Positions 22,525 to 32,929 of a stretch of 64,000 nucleotides of DNA are shown in pieces. The notes under the pieces are model-generated. The model ran no database searches and was not told the origin of the DNA. It saw only the letters and a list, made by a program, of their open reading frames with translations. The position numbers and the translations under genes are program-made. This stretch comes from Saposhnikovia divaricata (Eukaryota; Streptophyta; Magnoliopsida; Apiales; Apiaceae), in NCBI GenBank assembly GCA_036435485.1, contig CM071600.1, forward strand, positions 119,590,046-119,654,045. The letters are read 5' to 3'. Each line of letters starts with the position of its first letter. Positions within the stretch are counted from its first letter, which is position 1.

Positions 22525-25500
22525 AAAATTGTAAGAACCCTAATTTTTGGTAATATTTCCTTTTATTTAATATCTTGTGACATTATCATTATGGAACCTT
22601 TCTAGTCATCCCTGTTGATTAATAGAATTGATTGTTTGAGAAACTGCGTTGTTGCATTTATTATGTAAGATATAAAGGGAGATTGTGAAGGCAGAAGTCT
22701 TATTGTTAGTAATATTTATAAAACTTGGGATTTGAAAATGGTTAGAGTATTAAAGGATTTATTAAGAATTATGACGAGGAATTATGGACATTCGAGGAAT
22801 TTACATAATTAAGTACTAAGGAATTATAGGGGAAATCTCTACGCGACAAAATATTATTACGAGAGATTAATTAAGATACGATATGAATTAAAGATTGAAT
22901 AACAAGCATTGGTGGAAGAATAATAATACAAGGAGTAGTATTGCATGCAAGTCCCATGCAACCAAGTGGTTAGAAATCAAGCAAACTAGTTAGCCATTGG
23001 AAGATGAATAGTACCTAGTTACTTGCTTTTTCAAGAAAGGGGACAAGTAGTACATGAGGCCATGCTTGATAGTACTTACCTATACTTACATGATATGTAT
23101 CACCCAACATCACTTTACATCAATTATTCACCAACAACCAAACACAAAAACACAAAACACAAACTCCTTCCCCCCCCCCCTTTGTATTGCTCTCGGCCAA
23201 GAAAGAAAGGAGAGAAGAAAAATTCTTCTCCCCCCTCTTCCATCACTCATAAATCACCACATAATTCCTAGGTCATCTACATCATCTAGACAAGGTATGT
23301 TAGCAATTTCAATCCATTTCATCCACCCAATTTCAAGTTACAAATTGTTAAAGTTTGGGGGAATAGTAACCATGTTTTATTTTCTTTTAGATCTTGGATT
23401 GTAAGTGTTGTAGGAGACCATTTAAGGTGTTGTTGAGTTGTGAAAAGCTTATCCAAGGCCCCTAGGTGCTCAAGAAGGTATAAAAATCTCAAACCCTCTT
23501 GGTTATGTATTATTTATAAAGTATGGTAGTAGATCCATGTGTTTGTGAGCTAATCTTGGTTGTATATGTATTGGATAGCATGGATCTTGAGTTTTGATGT
23601 TGAGATTGTGACTTTTATGACTATGGATAATATATATATCTCCATGAGTGTTATGAACCATGATCTAAGTGTATTAAGTGTTGATTGTGTTGTGGAAGTG
23701 TGAAAAATGGTTGATCTAAGTAGTTTGTGCTTGCTGAGTTTTGTTCAGGAACATTGACCTGTATTGTAGCACGATTTTGAACCCCCAAATGTTGTCCCCT
23801 GATGTCCTACCATATATTGTTGGAAAGATAATTGAATTTAGTTTCTGGAAATGTAAGGTTCATGACTAGGTGATGTATAGATTTTAAGTTATGGCCGGAG
23901 AAGTGAATTGTGTTTCTGGATTCCGGACTGCATTAGGTGACCCCTTGTGAACCTTGTTTAAACCCCTAAAAATATATGTGGGATCATGGAAAAATTTGAG
24001 AATGTAGGTAATGCAGTGGTGAAGACCACCCAAAAAGAATTGGATTAAAATATGAATTTTTGGATTTTATAAAAATGCTAGAGTAAAATTCGCGCAAGGG
24101 AAAAAGTCGGTTAGTGGAGCATGATTCTAGAGTTAGTGGTTATGATTCGAAAGTGGTAATTAAATTAAGTCGAGTAAGTGACGAGCGTAATCGAGTGATG
24201 ACATGAACCTATAGTGGGGCTAAAGAGTCATAAGGCGAAGTCGTTAAGTTAATTTCGTACCCCCCTAAACCCCGTAATTAAAGAGATATTGTTAAGGTAC
24301 TAACGAATGATTATTGCTTATGTATAGATCGTTCGAATCCGCACGCTCGACCACCCCAACCAAACCAAGGCAAGTTTACTTTTCAAAACTTATCCATATA
24401 CAAGGACTTTTACTGTTGTGTTTGTAGTTTTCAAATTATATCAAATGCTATGCTTATCGAAGTATTGATGCAATTGAGATTTTATAAGTTATATATGCTT
24501 GTACCCCTTGAACTTAGATTGAAATGTTTTCTTCGGACAACGACTCTAGCAATAGAGGTCGTAGCGGTCCGTATATATTATTGACCGGGGAGCGGTATAT
24601 TGTTATATCGTATCTAGATTGCGAAAACCCGAAGGGTCATTCGGGGAGAATCGTATACTCAAGTAACTATTGTTATATCTTCGTAAATACTCGAAACCCT
24701 ATCTTGGATTAAAAGTTTATTTTATCGAATAATTATTTTATTAATTATTAATATTAAATCTTAAAATATTATTTATTAATCATTGTTCATTATTTAAAGA
24801 CAAAGTTAATCCAAGATACTTTTTAATACTTTCAAACTCGAACTCTTTCGAACTCAAAACATTTTCGAAAACCCCCGGTCAGATTCTGCTTCTTGTATGA
24901 TTTCAAGAATCATCGGTCGACTGATGTCGAACCTCAATTACTCTATTTTCAATCAAAATCAAGTTTTAAAAGAAAAGAAAAAGGGACTCTGGCAGGTGTG
25001 GGAACCGTTGACGAACGATTCCCGGGATGTGTAAGCGGCCGTGAGCCAGGCGGTCCATCAATTATTATTCCGGCCCAGGTGTTGCCGAAGGATGATTACG
25101 GATGTAGTTTTCATCGAGGGTGATTACGGATGTAGTTTTCACCCGAGGGATAGTTACGGATGTAGTTTCTATCCTTCTACCGGTAGAGAAGACCCGCGGA
25201 TTATTGGACTTGGATGTGGCGACTGATCATCGTCAATCCTTGTCAGGTTTTGTGTTTTCTTTAAGTCCCATTCCTCCATTTTGGAAAAATGCTTTGACAC
25301 TGCTTCTTAGGCTTTTGTGCCGAGTTGCTGATAGTGTTCTATTTTGATGAGAAAGATGTTGACTCAATGCAGTATCTAGAACTGCAAGTTTATTTTGAAA
25401 ACGAGGGCACATATTGTTGCACCTTCGAGATTTATCAACTATGACAAGTGATTTTATATCTGATTGATACAAACAAGTTTAATAACTGCCAATCATATGA

Positions 25501-26029
25501 AATGCTATATTGCTTATCGTATACGTATATTTCTTGCTGAGCTATAGTTGCTCACTCTTGCTTGTTTTCAAATTTTACAAACACAACAGCTAAGCGAAAT
25601 GGCAAGACCCAGACAGACTGCTCGAAAGCAGGTGACTAGACCCGAGCCAGCACTCGAGATTCCACCGGTAGGCCCCATTAGCCGGATTGGTTGGCAGCTT
25701 TTGTTAGTTGTTTTATTTATCAGTATGACCTGTGCAAGGCAGTGTATCGTAACAAACTTTCAAGCCGCCAACTTCGCTTCATATCGAAGTGTTGCTGGTA
25801 GCATAAATTCTATTTAATTCGGTCTGTAATAACTCTGATAATTTTATTACTGTTTAATCAATGTGTGACGTTTCTGAGGCTCTAACCTGTGTGTGTGTGT
25901 GGTGTGAGTTTATTGTGGGGTCGATGGCTGTGTTATATATATTATGTGCAAGAACAGGTATGTTATCAATGGAAAATGGACCGTGAGCGCCTAGATCTCC
26001 GACCCCGGATCTGGGGGCGTCACAAAAAT
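22525..26029 (+). mobile_element. solo LTR, 3495 bp, of a long-LTR Ty3-type retrotransposon, with 5-bp duplication
   Basis: The LTR runs from TGTAAGAACCC (22530) to GGGGGCGTCACA (26024) and is flanked by identical AAAAT at 22525-22529 and 26025-26029. TGT...ACA ends and a perfect duplication prove one integration followed by LTR-LTR recombination. The length and text recall Tekay/Del-like chromovirus LTRs: GAATCCGCACGCTCGACC, three GATTACGGATGTAG-like repeats at 25093-25170, and a short MARPRQTARKQ-like ORF near the 3' end. The clade is an inference; no internal domain is left to test it. The ORFs inside are not considered genes. Confidence 0.85.
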
Positions 26030-26280
26030 CAACTCCCAAACTGAATATACACATTTTAAGTTGTCATTAAGAACAAGCTGATGGCAATCACCATAAACTC
26101 TAACAGTCATATCTTACCAAAAAGGGGATATATTGGATTTGTCTGGTTAATTGATAATGTTTATTTTTCTACAGTAAATCAATTCACTAATAAAAGAACT
26201 TAAAATTTGTAAAAATGATATAGAACAAACACATAGGAAACTAGATTAGATGAAAGTTTTTCTTTATCATAATTATGTTC

Positions 26281-27261
26281 GTTTAATGGATCTTGCAAAG
26301 TAGTGATCCTTTCTCATATCGTTGAAACATGTAACATTTTTTTGAGAGACAATCTAATGATTTATAGTGGTCGTTAGAAATAAGTGTTTATGAATTTTTA
26401 ATATCTATTAGAAAAATTGATCGCGACCCATGGAAATATTTTGAATATTAATATAATAAAAAATATAGAAACTCATTGTACTGCACATTTATATATACCA
26501 AATTTTCAAAATAACTAAACTTAAAATATGAATCAAAAACTTATGAACTTGGTTGAAAGATACTCAACAATGAGAGAAATCAAATGAAAAATAAAATTAA
26601 TAAAATCGTTTAATGGATCTTGCACAGTAGTGATCCTTTCTCATATCACTGAAACATGCAATATTATTTTGAGAGACAATCTAATGATTTATAACGGTCG
26701 TTAGAAATAAGTATTTATGAATTTTTAATATCTATTCGAAAAATTGATCGCGACCCATGCAAATATTTTGAATATTAATATAATAAAAATTATAGAAATC
26801 CATTGTACTTTACATTTAAATATACCAAATTTTCAAAATAACAAAACTTAAAATATGGATTAAAAACTTATGAACTTGGTTGAAAGTTTTTAAAAAATGA
26901 GAGAAATAGAATGAAAAATAAAATTAAGAAAATCATTTAATGGATCTTGCAAAGTAGTGTTCCTTTCTCATATCGCTGAAACATGCAACATTTTTTTGAG
27001 AGACAATATAATGATTTATAACGATCGTTAGAAATAAGTGTTTGTGAATTTTTAATATCTATTCGAAAAATTGATCGCAACCCAAGCAAATATTTTGAAT
27101 ATTAATATAATAAAAATTATAGAAACCAATTGTACTACACATTTAAAAATACCAAATTTTCAAAATAAAAAAACTTCAAATATGTATAAAAAAACTTATA
27201 AACTTGGTTGAAATATTCTAAAAAATGAGAGAAATCAAATGAAAAATAAAATTAAGAAAAA
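26281..27261 (+). repeat. tandem array, three copies of a 327-bp unit
   Basis: Units start at 26281, 26608 and 26935 with GTTTAATGGATCTTGC (ATTTAATGG in the third) and end in AAATGAAAAATAAAATTAA. Copies are about 90% alike, each with the word TTGATCGCGACCCA or a variant. The monomer has no ORF. The size and AT content are satellite-like, but only three units are present. The 26030-26280 interval before it shows nothing notable. Confidence 0.9.
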
Positions 27262-27871
27262 ATAATAAAGAGGGGCTCAGAGTGTTTGAGCGGGGATGTG
27301 AATATTTTGATAATATTAATATTAATGTAATTGGTATAAATTGAAGATAATTTTATACTTAAATTTTAAAGAAATAGTAATCATTTTTTTATAAGTAATG
27401 ATGAAAATAACATGTTTATATTAATTAATTAATAAATTTTATCATTTGGTGTATAGCACGGATAGAACGCTAACCAATCAAAATATGACAACTCACTTTT
27501 TGGGATTTTTTTTGGAAATTTTTTTGGGACCTCTAGAATTACTCCCAAAAATTGCTCAGTATGACAACTCACTTCCTCTAGAATATGTATTAGATTTATT
27601 TTTCTATTAATATTTATGTTTTTATTATTCTCTACGCCTGATCCTCAAACCATGATTATATTGAACCGAACTTTCTGGAAAAATAGTATAAAATGTCGTT
27701 AAAATATCTGGGAAAAAACAAAAGGGAATAGAAAAATTGATATGTATCTCAAGTAAATTTTATCATATATCAAATGAATGTATTTTGATATTAATCTTTT
27801 TTTTTATATACACAATTTTCAAAATCGTTTAACACGTGTTCATACAATCACACATAATTTGTGGAAAGTTA
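27262..27871. other. AT-rich non-coding sequence
   Basis: No ORF. A short direct repeat, TATGACAACTCACTT, occurs at about 27486 and 27561. Otherwise nothing is seen. Confidence 0.5.
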
Positions 27872-28081
27872 CTTGAGATCGGTGTTGCAGATTTCGGAAA
27901 TCGAAACTATTCGGTTGAGGTACCGATTTACGATTTATCGGGTTATTCGATTGACAAATTGCCGATTTATCGGCGATTTTTATAAAATCGGCCGAATCGG
28001 TTCCAAAATTTTGATCGATTTTTGACCGATTTATCGGCGATTTTTCAGAAATCGGTCGATTTCTATAACAATGCTTGAGAT
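27872..28081. mobile_element. hAT-type MITE, 194 bp, with 8-bp duplication
   Basis: Identical CTTGAGAT at 27872-27879 and 28074-28081 flank a 194-bp element beginning CGGTGTTGCAGATTTCGG and ending GATTTCTATAACAATG. Its ends are loosely inverted, and the interior is built from repeated CGATTTATCGGCGATTTTT words, so it can fold on itself. An 8-bp duplication is the hAT rule. Confidence 0.7.
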
Positions 28082-28179
28082 GTATAACGGGTTAGTTACT
28101 CTCAAAACAAAATATAAATAAATAATTTATTTTTTGATACAAATATATTTTTGTAACTATTTCAAAATTTTATAATTGT

Positions 28180-28211
28180 TCTTTCGATGCGTAGGACGGG
28201 TAAAATACTAG
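28180..28211 (+). mobile_element. Helitron-like 3' terminus (degenerate)
   Basis: TTTCGATGCGTAGGACGGG, then TAAAATACTAG, followed by T. This looks like a decayed form of the common plant Helitron end (hairpin, TAAAATACTAG|T). The 5' end was not located. Between 28212 and 28488 only AT-rich sequence and a poly-T run are seen. Confidence 0.4.
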
Positions 28212-28488
28212 TAATAATAAAACATAATATGCATATTATAGTTAAATTTTATGAAAAGAAGCAACAAACTAATCAAGAAAAACTAAAGAAGAAAAAAAAT
28301 CTGCTTACTTTTTCAGAGAAAATGACTTGATTATTAGTCCTAAATGAAAAACATGGATATTACAGCAAAAAATCTGTAAAGAAAATCAAGAAAATTGATG
28401 CACTACCTTTTTTTTTTTTTTTTTTTGAAACAATGATGCACTACCTTAGCGGGTGTGACAAGCAAGCGGCCGGTAGCCAGTAAGGCAC

Positions 28489-30126
28489 ATTCAGGTAGGC
28501 ATGGACCGGATATTCGATTCGATCCGACCCGATTTACACTGATTTAAATGGATATGGATTAATTTTAAAAATATTTGATACGGAACCTAATTTGATAAGA
28601 ACGACCCGAATAATAAATGTATTGGATATGTATTTAGGTTGATTTGATTCGTTTATCCATGACCCCATCCATTTAATTATATAATATATATAATATAATA
28701 TAAATAATATTGTTTTCACAATATTTTATATTTTAATGAGTCATGTTATTAAAAACCCTAAACCTTATACCTAATCTAATATTTCCTTACTCTTCCATGC
28801 ACGGCTACAGACTCCAGCCTCCAAAATTTAATGTCGTTATATTTTTCTCTGATTAGCAAGACATCAAGTCTTCATTCTTAAATTTTAATCATGGTACGTT
28901 AATTTAGTAATTTTTTATTGCATTTTCTTAATGATGAACATTATAATTTGATTTTGATTTATATGTGTTTTTTATTTTATTTGTTCGGCTAGCGAAAGTC
29001 ATAATACTATGGGTAATGATTTAAGTGATTTTGCTTTAATATATGTTTTTGCTTTATTTTTCGTTTTATTTCATTGAGTATACAAATGTTAATGGGAATG
29101 ATAAAGTTTTAAACAAAACACTATAAAAAATCATTTGTTGAAGATGGTAAATTACGAACTAGTAGTTCAAGCATTGTATTTGAACAATGAAATTACTAAA
29201 GTAGTTTAAATTTTTGATTGTTACTTAACTTTACACACTGAATTCTAGATTGTAACTTCTCAAATTTTACTAATTTTTTCACATATATTAACTGTAGCTA
29301 ATTTTTTTTATACTTTAAAAAATAAATGAAGCAATAAATATCCGACACCCGATCATTTATCCATGAGTTAATTGCAAAAAAGTGACCAGATTTTACACTC
29401 ATTTTCAGAAAAATGGCCATACTTTCAATTTTGCAAAATGGTGGTCAGACTTGCCTTTTTCCTTTCGAAAAAGTGGCTGGAGACGATTTTCGGCTTATTT
29501 GGCAGGGGTAAAATGGGAAAATATGTTATTTTACTAAAAATAAATGCTAAAAATTACAAAAATTATCAAAAAAATCCCCAAATTAATATGTGTCACCATA
29601 TGATTGGTTATATTCGTAATAATAATAATAATGCCCCTCATGCATGCACATAAATTGACTAATTAAATCTTGACAACTCATATTTGTGGATTTTTTGGTG
29701 AATTGATGTATATACATGGGGGGCATTATTATTATTATTACGAATATAACCAATCATATGGTGACACATATTAATTTAGGGATTTTTGTGGATAATTTTT
29801 GGGATTTCTAGCATTTTTCCCCATTTACCCCTGCCAAAAAGCTAAAAATCGTCTGCAGCCACCTTTTTGAAAGGAAAAAGGCAAGTCTGGCCACCATTTT
29901 GCAAAACTGAAAGTCTGGCCACTTTTTTGAAAATGAGTGTAATATCTGGCCACCACTTTGAAATTTACTCTTTATCCATTAAACTAAATGAATTGGATAT
30001 GGATCAACCTCTAAAATATTCGAGGTGTGATTCGATCCGGTCCGAATTCGATAAAATAAATGAATATAGATATGAATTTTGATTGATTCAATCCGAATCC
30101 GATATGTTGACAAACCTATATTCAGG
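28489..30126. mobile_element. hAT-like element, interrupted by a foldback element
   Basis: The element starts TAGGCATGGACCGG at 28496 and ends GACAAACCTA at 30118. The flanks (C)ATTCAGG and (T)ATTCAGG match at 7 of 8 bases. Subterminal words GATTCGATCCGACCCG and CCGAATCCGATATG are inversely arranged, as in hAT-like elements. The interior (28560-29355) has no transposase ORF that I can recognise, so it is a non-autonomous or eroded copy. Confidence 0.5.
29356..29979. mobile_element. 606-bp foldback element (Mutator-type MITE) with 9-bp duplication
   Basis: TTTATCCAT at 29356-29364 is repeated at 29971-29979, a 9-bp duplication as made by Mutator-like transposases. Between them, arms of roughly 285 bases each (29365 to about 29650, and about 29690 to 29970) are inverted copies around a short spacer. 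Shared words include CACTCATTTTC, GCAAAATGGTGG, TGTGTCACCATATG and six ATT/AAT triplets. A transcript would fold into a very long hairpin. The 93-codon ORF across it is a by-product. Confidence 0.85.
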
Positions 30127-30598
30127 AACACACTGAGACTATATATAATTCAATTAAGAATCAAATTATTATATGGGTACTAATTTTTTTGTTTTTTTCC
30201 TATTAAAAATGACATTTCAATATACATTAAATTATGAATTGAACATTAGATTTATTCGCATATACAGTACATCATTTCCCTTCACTAATAGAGTAGTAGT
30301 AACATGGATTTTCTTACAAATAAAATTAATAAATTAAGAAAAAACTGAATAGCATATTCTCTTTTTAGGCCTTTTTTGCCGCTTGTTTCTTGTTCGTATC
30401 TCACGCATTTAGTTTATTGCTCTACAGCTTCCCAACTCAGACAAAGTTTGAAAACAAACAAATTGTGAAAAAAGAAAGTATAAGTAAAATATGATAGAGT
30501 GAAATGAATAATATAAACTTGAGAAAATAGATTGCAAGAAGCCACAATTTTTCTGGACCTATATTAATAAATAAAAATAGTTTAATTCAATAGAACAA
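30127..30598. other. AT-rich intergenic sequence
   Basis: No gene or repeat recognised in this stretch. Confidence 0.5.
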
Positions 30599-31008
30599 AG
30601 TTCAGTGGAGACCATGTTTTTTTGTGGAGTCCTGGGGTCACCTTTGTTCTGCATACATTCATCCGCATTTAACAATGTTTTACCAATGCAAAAACGCTTT
30701 CCTCCTAAACATGATCGTAAACTGCTCTGAAACACGCCTAAACATCTCTTGAATTGATGTCGAATATTGTTCTTGAACACTTGGTTCTACAAAATAAAAT
30801 TTGTTCTCCAAATTCAATATTTTGTCGTTGCGGGCAATATAATGTATATTTCTGATGGATTTCGACGATATTGTTGACAAAATCCTAACTAATCTTGGTG
30901 AAGACCGTAGAAAATTGTTAAATGCAATGTAAAATGTTAATGAATGTATGCAGAACAAAGTTGGACTCTAGGACTCCATAAAAAACATGGTCTCCACTGA
31001 ATCCAACT
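30599..31008 (+). mobile_element. MITE with long terminal inverted repeats, copy 1
   Basis: Starts GTTCAGTGGAGACCATG and ends CATGGTCTCCACTGAATCC. The outer 70-80 bases at each end are inverted copies of each other (including TTTGTTCTGCATACATTCAT). The interior has no coding sign; minus-strand ORFs with [13 protein letters not shown] are shared only because the copies share sequence. Confidence 0.85.
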
Positions 31009-31423
31009 AACAAAGTTCAGTGGAGACCATGTTTTTTGTGGAGTCCTGGAGTCCACCATTGTTCTGCATATATTCATCCGCATTTAACAATGTTTTATCA
31101 ATGCAAAAACGCTTTCCTCCTGAACATGATCGTAAACTGCTCCGAAACACGCCTAAACATCTCTTGAATTGATGTCGAATATTGTTCTTGAACACTTGGT
31201 TCTACAAAATAAAATTTGTTCTGCAAATTCAATATTTTGTCGTTGCGGGCAATATAATGTATATTTTTGATGGATTTCGACGATATTGTTGACAAAATCC
31301 TAACTAATCTTGGTGAAGACCGTAGAAAATTGTTAAATGCAATGTAAAATGTTAATGAATGTATGCAGAACAAAGTTGGACTCTAGGACTCCATAAAAAA
31401 CATGGTCTCCACTGAATCCAACT
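31009..31423 (+). mobile_element. MITE with long terminal inverted repeats, copy 2, directly adjacent to copy 1
   Basis: Same ends and interior as copy 1, with a few substitutions (for example GGAGTCCACCATTG). It is joined to copy 1 only by the linker AACAAA, so copies 1-3 form a head-to-tail array with a period near 415 bp. Confidence 0.85.
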
Positions 31424-31800
31424 AACAAAGTTCAGTGGAGACCATGTTTTTTGTGGAGTCCTGGAGTCCACCATTGTTCTGCATATATTCATCCGCATTT
31501 AACAATGTTTTACCAATGCAAAAACGCTTTCCTCCTGAACATGATCGTAAAATGCTCCGAAACACGCCTAAACATCTCTCGAATTGATGTTCTTGAACAC
31601 TTGGTTCTGCAAAATAAAATTTGTTTTGCAAATTTAATAATTTTTCGTTGCGGGCAATATAATGTATATTGTGATGGATTTCGACGATATTATTGAAAAA
31701 CCCTAACTAATCTTGGTCATGACTGTATAAAATAGTTAAATGCAGTGTAAAATGCTGATGAATGTATGCAGAACAAAGGTGGACTCCAGGACTCCACAAC
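31424..31800 (+). mobile_element. MITE copy 3, lacking its last tens of bases
   Basis: Same family. It contains a deletion of about ten bases after GATGTTC and stops at GGACTCCACAAC, where another element with similar end words begins. It is more diverged than copies 1 and 2. Confidence 0.8.
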
Positions 31801-31803
31801 ATT

Positions 31804-32140
31804 TGAGTGGAGACCGTGGAGACCGTATACATTATGTATTCAAAACATATATATTTGCAAAGAATGTTCAATAAATATTATTATTTCATTCAAAATCTTA
31901 AAAATCATATATGATTTGCAAGCAGAACATGTTTTGGAGAATAATACGTTCTGCAATATTTTATTTGCAGAACGTACATGATTGTCAAGATTTTTAATGA
32001 AATTTGCATGTAAAATATATATGATTTTCAAGATTTTCGATGAAATAAATGAAATAGTGATTTTCGTAGAACATGATTTTCAAAGAATAAGTTTTTGCAA
32101 TGTTTTGATTGATATATGGTCTCCGGTCTCCACCAAAAAT
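31804..32140. mobile_element. related but distinct MITE-like element between copies 3 and 4
   Basis: The left end AGTGGAGACCGTGGAGACCG is mirrored by CGGTCTCCACC at the right end (preceded by ATATGGTCTC). The interior differs from the neighbouring MITEs and carries repeated words such as TTCAAGATTTT and GAACATG. No gene. Confidence 0.5.
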
Positions 32141-32153
32141 GTCGGTCTCCATA

Positions 32154-32550
32154 GAACAAAGTTCAGTGGAGACCATATTTTTTGTGAAGTCCTGGAGTCC
32201 ACCTTTGTTCTGCATAAATTCATCCGCATTTAACAATGTTTTACCAATGCAAAAACGTTTTCCTCCTGAACATGATCGTAAACTGCTCCGAAACACGCCT
32301 AAACATCTCTTGAATTGATGTAAAATATTTAAATCGCTTTGTTCTTGAACACTTGGTTCTGCAAAATAAAAATTTTTCTGCAAATTCAATATTTTGTTGT
32401 TGCGGGCAATATAATGTATATTTGTGATGGATTTTAACGATATTGTTGAAAAACCCTAACTAAATGCAATGTAAAATGCTGATGAATGTATGCAGAACAA
32501 AGGTGAACTCCAAGACTCCACAAAACACAGGGTCTCCACTAAACCCAACT
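32154..32550 (+). mobile_element. MITE with long terminal inverted repeats, copy 4
   Basis: Starts AACAAAGTTCAGTGGAGACC and ends GGTCTCCACTAAACCCAACT. It is the fourth member of the family, separated from copy 3 by the related element. The interior is shortened near GAAAAACCCTAACTAAATGC. Confidence 0.8.
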
Positions 32551-32929
32551 ATAATCCAATAATTCTTTTTGAAAGAAATCATCCAATTAATTGGAACCAT
32601 AAATTATTTCAATAATAATAATAAAAATAAAAATAACACCAAACAATGCATTTAACCTTCACCGCACACTCTGTTCTCCTTTTCTTTCCATTTCCTCTCA
32701 GTGCTTTTTTATATATTTTCTCCATCCAAAAATAAAAATAAATTTATATGAGATATAAAAAAAATGTGTCTATACCCTTTTTAAAGTTAGCATTTTTGTC
32801 CCAGAAATTCTGAATCTCATACCAATCATTCCAAAGCTAAGAGCTTTTTCAATAAATTATTCTCAAAATCTTATACTATTCTGCCCAAATGAAATTTGTT
32901 GTTAAGAAATAAACACATTGGGAATCGTG
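32551..32929 (+). promoter_or_regulatory. upstream region of the NT5C-like gene
   Basis: AT-rich sequence between the MITE cluster and the start codon. Possible TATA elements are TTTTTTATATATTTTC near 32706 and GATATAAAAAAA near 32752; neither can be chosen from sequence alone. The nearest MITE ends about 380 bases before the start codon. Confidence 0.35.

Noticed and set aside
24524..25817. ORFs of 60-89 codons inside the solo LTR
   Set aside because: They lie within one LTR bordered by a perfect duplication and show no domain; read as LTR text.
26281..27261. CRISPR-like interpretation of evenly spaced repeats
   Set aside because: Plant nuclear context; the repeats are 327-bp tandem units without spacers.
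30559..32389. Repeated minus-strand ORFs with [13 protein letters not shown] and related peptides
   Set aside because: They follow the MITE repeats copy by copy; their similarity reflects the DNA repeat, not a protein family.
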